A stretch of DNA of 64,000 nt, taken from NCBI RefSeq assembly GCF_963678635.1, contig NC_087069.1, positions 13,674,660-13,738,659 of the forward strand, in the 5' to 3' direction. Positions 50,101 to 53,100 of the stretch are shown here, piece by piece. The translations under genes and the position numbers were made by a program. Origin of the DNA: Symsagittifera roscoffensis. Lineage: Eukaryota; Xenacoelomorpha; Acoela; Convolutidae. Every line of letters begins with the position of its first letter. Position 1 is the stretch's first letter. The notes under the pieces are model-generated. The model was given only the letters and a program-made list of their open reading frames with translations, was not told the origin of the DNA and did no database searches.

Positions 50101-53100
50101 AATCTGATTGTTCTGTGATAGCGGTATCATCGTTCGAATTTTGGGGTCTAAAATTTTTTCTTGCTTGTGCAATTAAATCAATATTGTGTGTGAAATAATC
50201 TATTATGAACCATGCCAAAATTTTTTGTAGATCGTGTTTTGTATGTTGTGAAACGTCGTCTTTCGTGAAATTTTCTTTAATGATGTTTAAATAACTAGAG
50301 AGTAGTGTGATTTCATGTCGTACTTTCAAATGTTTAGATGTTTCTGTCGGTGAGACATTTGTTATTGGGGTTTCGTTCTCTAATATTGAAATATAACTAT
50401 ATATTATTGCGAAAACTTCATTGGTGAATATGGAGTTTGCTCTTTGTGAGTTATGATATTGGATGCTTTTTATATATTCTGAAAAAACTTTTGAAAATTC
50501 TAAATCAAGATCGTCTGTTTGAATTGTATATTTTCTATTATTATGGTTTGGTGAGGTGAATTCTATGGAGTAGATTCCATACTGTTGTGTTATGTTGCAT
50601 ATATCTTTTAGATAGTGATCTATGATTTGTCTTTTGATTTTTACATCGGGGAACTCTGTTTTACATGGACTGATTCCGGGTTCAAATAAATTTACGAGTA
50701 AATTTTGACAAAATATGTGTTGTCCTCTATCAGTGTCTGCGTCTACTATAAAAGGAAAGATTTCATCATCATCTGGAGTTTCGTCACCTGGGGTGTGCGT
50801 TGAACTCATTTTTCCGTTCGATGACTGTTAATATGTAATTATTAATGTGTCGAATTGGTTGATTCCAATTGTATAGATGTACTGGTTTGTGTTTGTACTG
50901 TTTTTTTATTCTTCTTTTTCCTCTTTGTGATGAATTTGAAGTTGTTTCTGAGTCAGAAAAATATAATTGATCGTGAATTGGGCAATTTTTATCTATTGAT
51001 TCTTTTAGTTTGTAGAGTTCGTTTAAACTGTTGGTTTCTGATTCTGAAAATGCGTTTCGATTTTTTGAAAATCTTTTTCGTGTTATTTGTCTTTGTTTAG
51101 TTATTATTTTTCTCTTTAGTGTTTGTCGTTTTGTTCGAATGTATCCAACTGTTTTTGTATGAGGTGTGATTACAAGGTCGTATTTTTTGTTATCTATTTC
51201 ACAATTGTGTAAAACGATTGTTTGTTTATTTCCTAGGTTTTTAAATGACATAAGGTTTAGAATGACGGATGCAAAAGGTTGTTAAATGATTTCTATTTTC
51301 TTAAACTGTTAGTTCTTACGATTTTTTGGTTAGCTTAACCTGGGTCTATTTGTTCAGGGTTGGAGAGAAAAGTATATCGATTCCGAAGAATGATTTTTTA
51401 CTTTCTCGTGGCTAGTATAAGTTAAGGTGTTAACTTACTTAATCTTACTTAGGGGTAGTGATTGTGTTCAAGGGTTGGAGAATAGTAAATCGATCCACAA
51501 GGTTCAGGTATAATTAGAACGCGAGTAGTTCGTTAGATACTATTTTAAACTTACTAAGTCTAAGATTTATCCTGGGTCTGGTAAGAGGGGGGGTCAAGTG
51601 AAGGATGAATAACCGAAGTTCTTCACTGTTTATCCTAATTTGAATGATTAGTTTTGTTTAAAAATTTCTATTAGTCTTGGGTCTTTAGAAAGGGTTGGGT
51701 AGTGAATCGACGTTTGAGGTCGTTAGACACTAATTAAGTGGGTGGGGGAGAACAAAGTTGTTCTGTTTGATCCAAGGATAAGCCTTGATGATCAAATTTG
51801 AAATTTAATTAAGTAGAAAATGATTTAAGATCCAAGGATAAGCCTTGATGATCTGGTTTTAAAATTAAGTGAATTTAAGTTTTAATAAAATTTTAAATAT
51901 GTGTAAAGGAAAGATTTAGTGTTTTGATGATATTAGTGGGTTTATGATTGCTGTTATGTTTTAGGTGATGGAGCTGGAACAACAGGATGATTTATGATTA
52001 CTAACCATTTATTGTCATGCTACTAATTTTTATTTTTTATTTTTCAATAAATATTTTTCAAACATGTTTTGTATATTACTGCAGAATTTTAGGAGAACGA
52101 TCTTAGATCTTTTTATCAATCGTTATTGTATATTAATAATTTTGTTTAGCGCCTGAAATGATTTTGAAGAGTAACTTCAAGGTTTTATGTTTGCAAATGG
52201 AAATCTAAATTCATTGCAAGTAGTATTCGAAATATAAAAGTTTGTTCTGGCTTTTGCCGAACTATCATATAACTATACGGCAAGTTTCTACTTTGTCGTA
52301 TGTCGTCTTTGGTTCGAGGTCTTCTTCCAATTCCGGGTAGTTCTATTATGGTTCGGAATATTGGCTCTGATCTATTGAGTCGGAGAGACATTTCAATTAA
52401 ATTATTGTCGTATAACATTTTGTAAATGTTTTTGTTTAATTTCTAATCTATTTTTGGTTAATTCTAATCTAGTAAGGTCTTGTTCGAGACTTATGGTCGC
52501 ACCAGATGAGTTAGGACCGAGTTGGTTAACTCATAGAGTAATTTCGGATAGGGTACACCGTCTGCTCGTCACGCTATCTTATTTTCGGCCGGATAGATTC
52601 GTGCAACTTCTTAGTCTAATACCGATCCTAATCTTACTCTTATACTATCTAGTCTCAGGTTGTTTAACTAGTCTCTGCTAGGCTCAATAGATCTAGGGTA
52701 TACTGGTTTATTGCGGCTGCTGAAGTGCTCGGGAGAGTCCAACTAATTTCTAAGTTAAATTCAAATCTCTCTGGTGCTGAAATTACAAGTAACTTCAGCA
52801 CTTACAAATAAGTGGGTTGTTAGTTAGATGGATCATGATTGGTTAATATTAAATACTTTACATTGGTAAAACATTTAATTTATCCAATCATAAAATGTAG
52901 TTTAGATCAGGTTCCAATAGATACATTTCACAATAAGCGTCTTAGTTTTATTTGAAGTGTTTCGTCAATAAATTGGGTGGCGCTATTTTCATCTTTAAGG
53001 ACTAGTTTGTGGCTGGTTAATGAACGTTTATTTTACATGGTCTCGAAACCACAATCGGCTGGAAAAAAACTTTACGACATAGTTTCTTCCAGTCACTTAG

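Larger units (their letters stand above)
33998..52916 (-). mobile_element. 18.9-kb Ty3/gypsy-type LTR retroelement with env and accessory ORFs
   Basis: Bounded by 410-bp direct repeats (33998-34407 and 52507-52916) that I could not tell apart base by base, each TG...CA in element sense, and flanked by ATAG on both sides (33994-33997 and 52917-52920). All long reading frames are on the minus strand. Pol order is protease, reverse transcriptase, RNase H, integrase, as in Ty3/gypsy (Metaviridae). At 18,919 bp it is far longer than most such elements (about 5-11 kb). The extra length is coding: a leader ORF, a long Gag, two hydrophobic ORFs, a Met-less ORF, an envelope-like protein and a 601-residue ORF. 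Identical LTRs and open frames indicate a very recent insertion. It sits antisense in a host intron. Confidence 0.95.
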
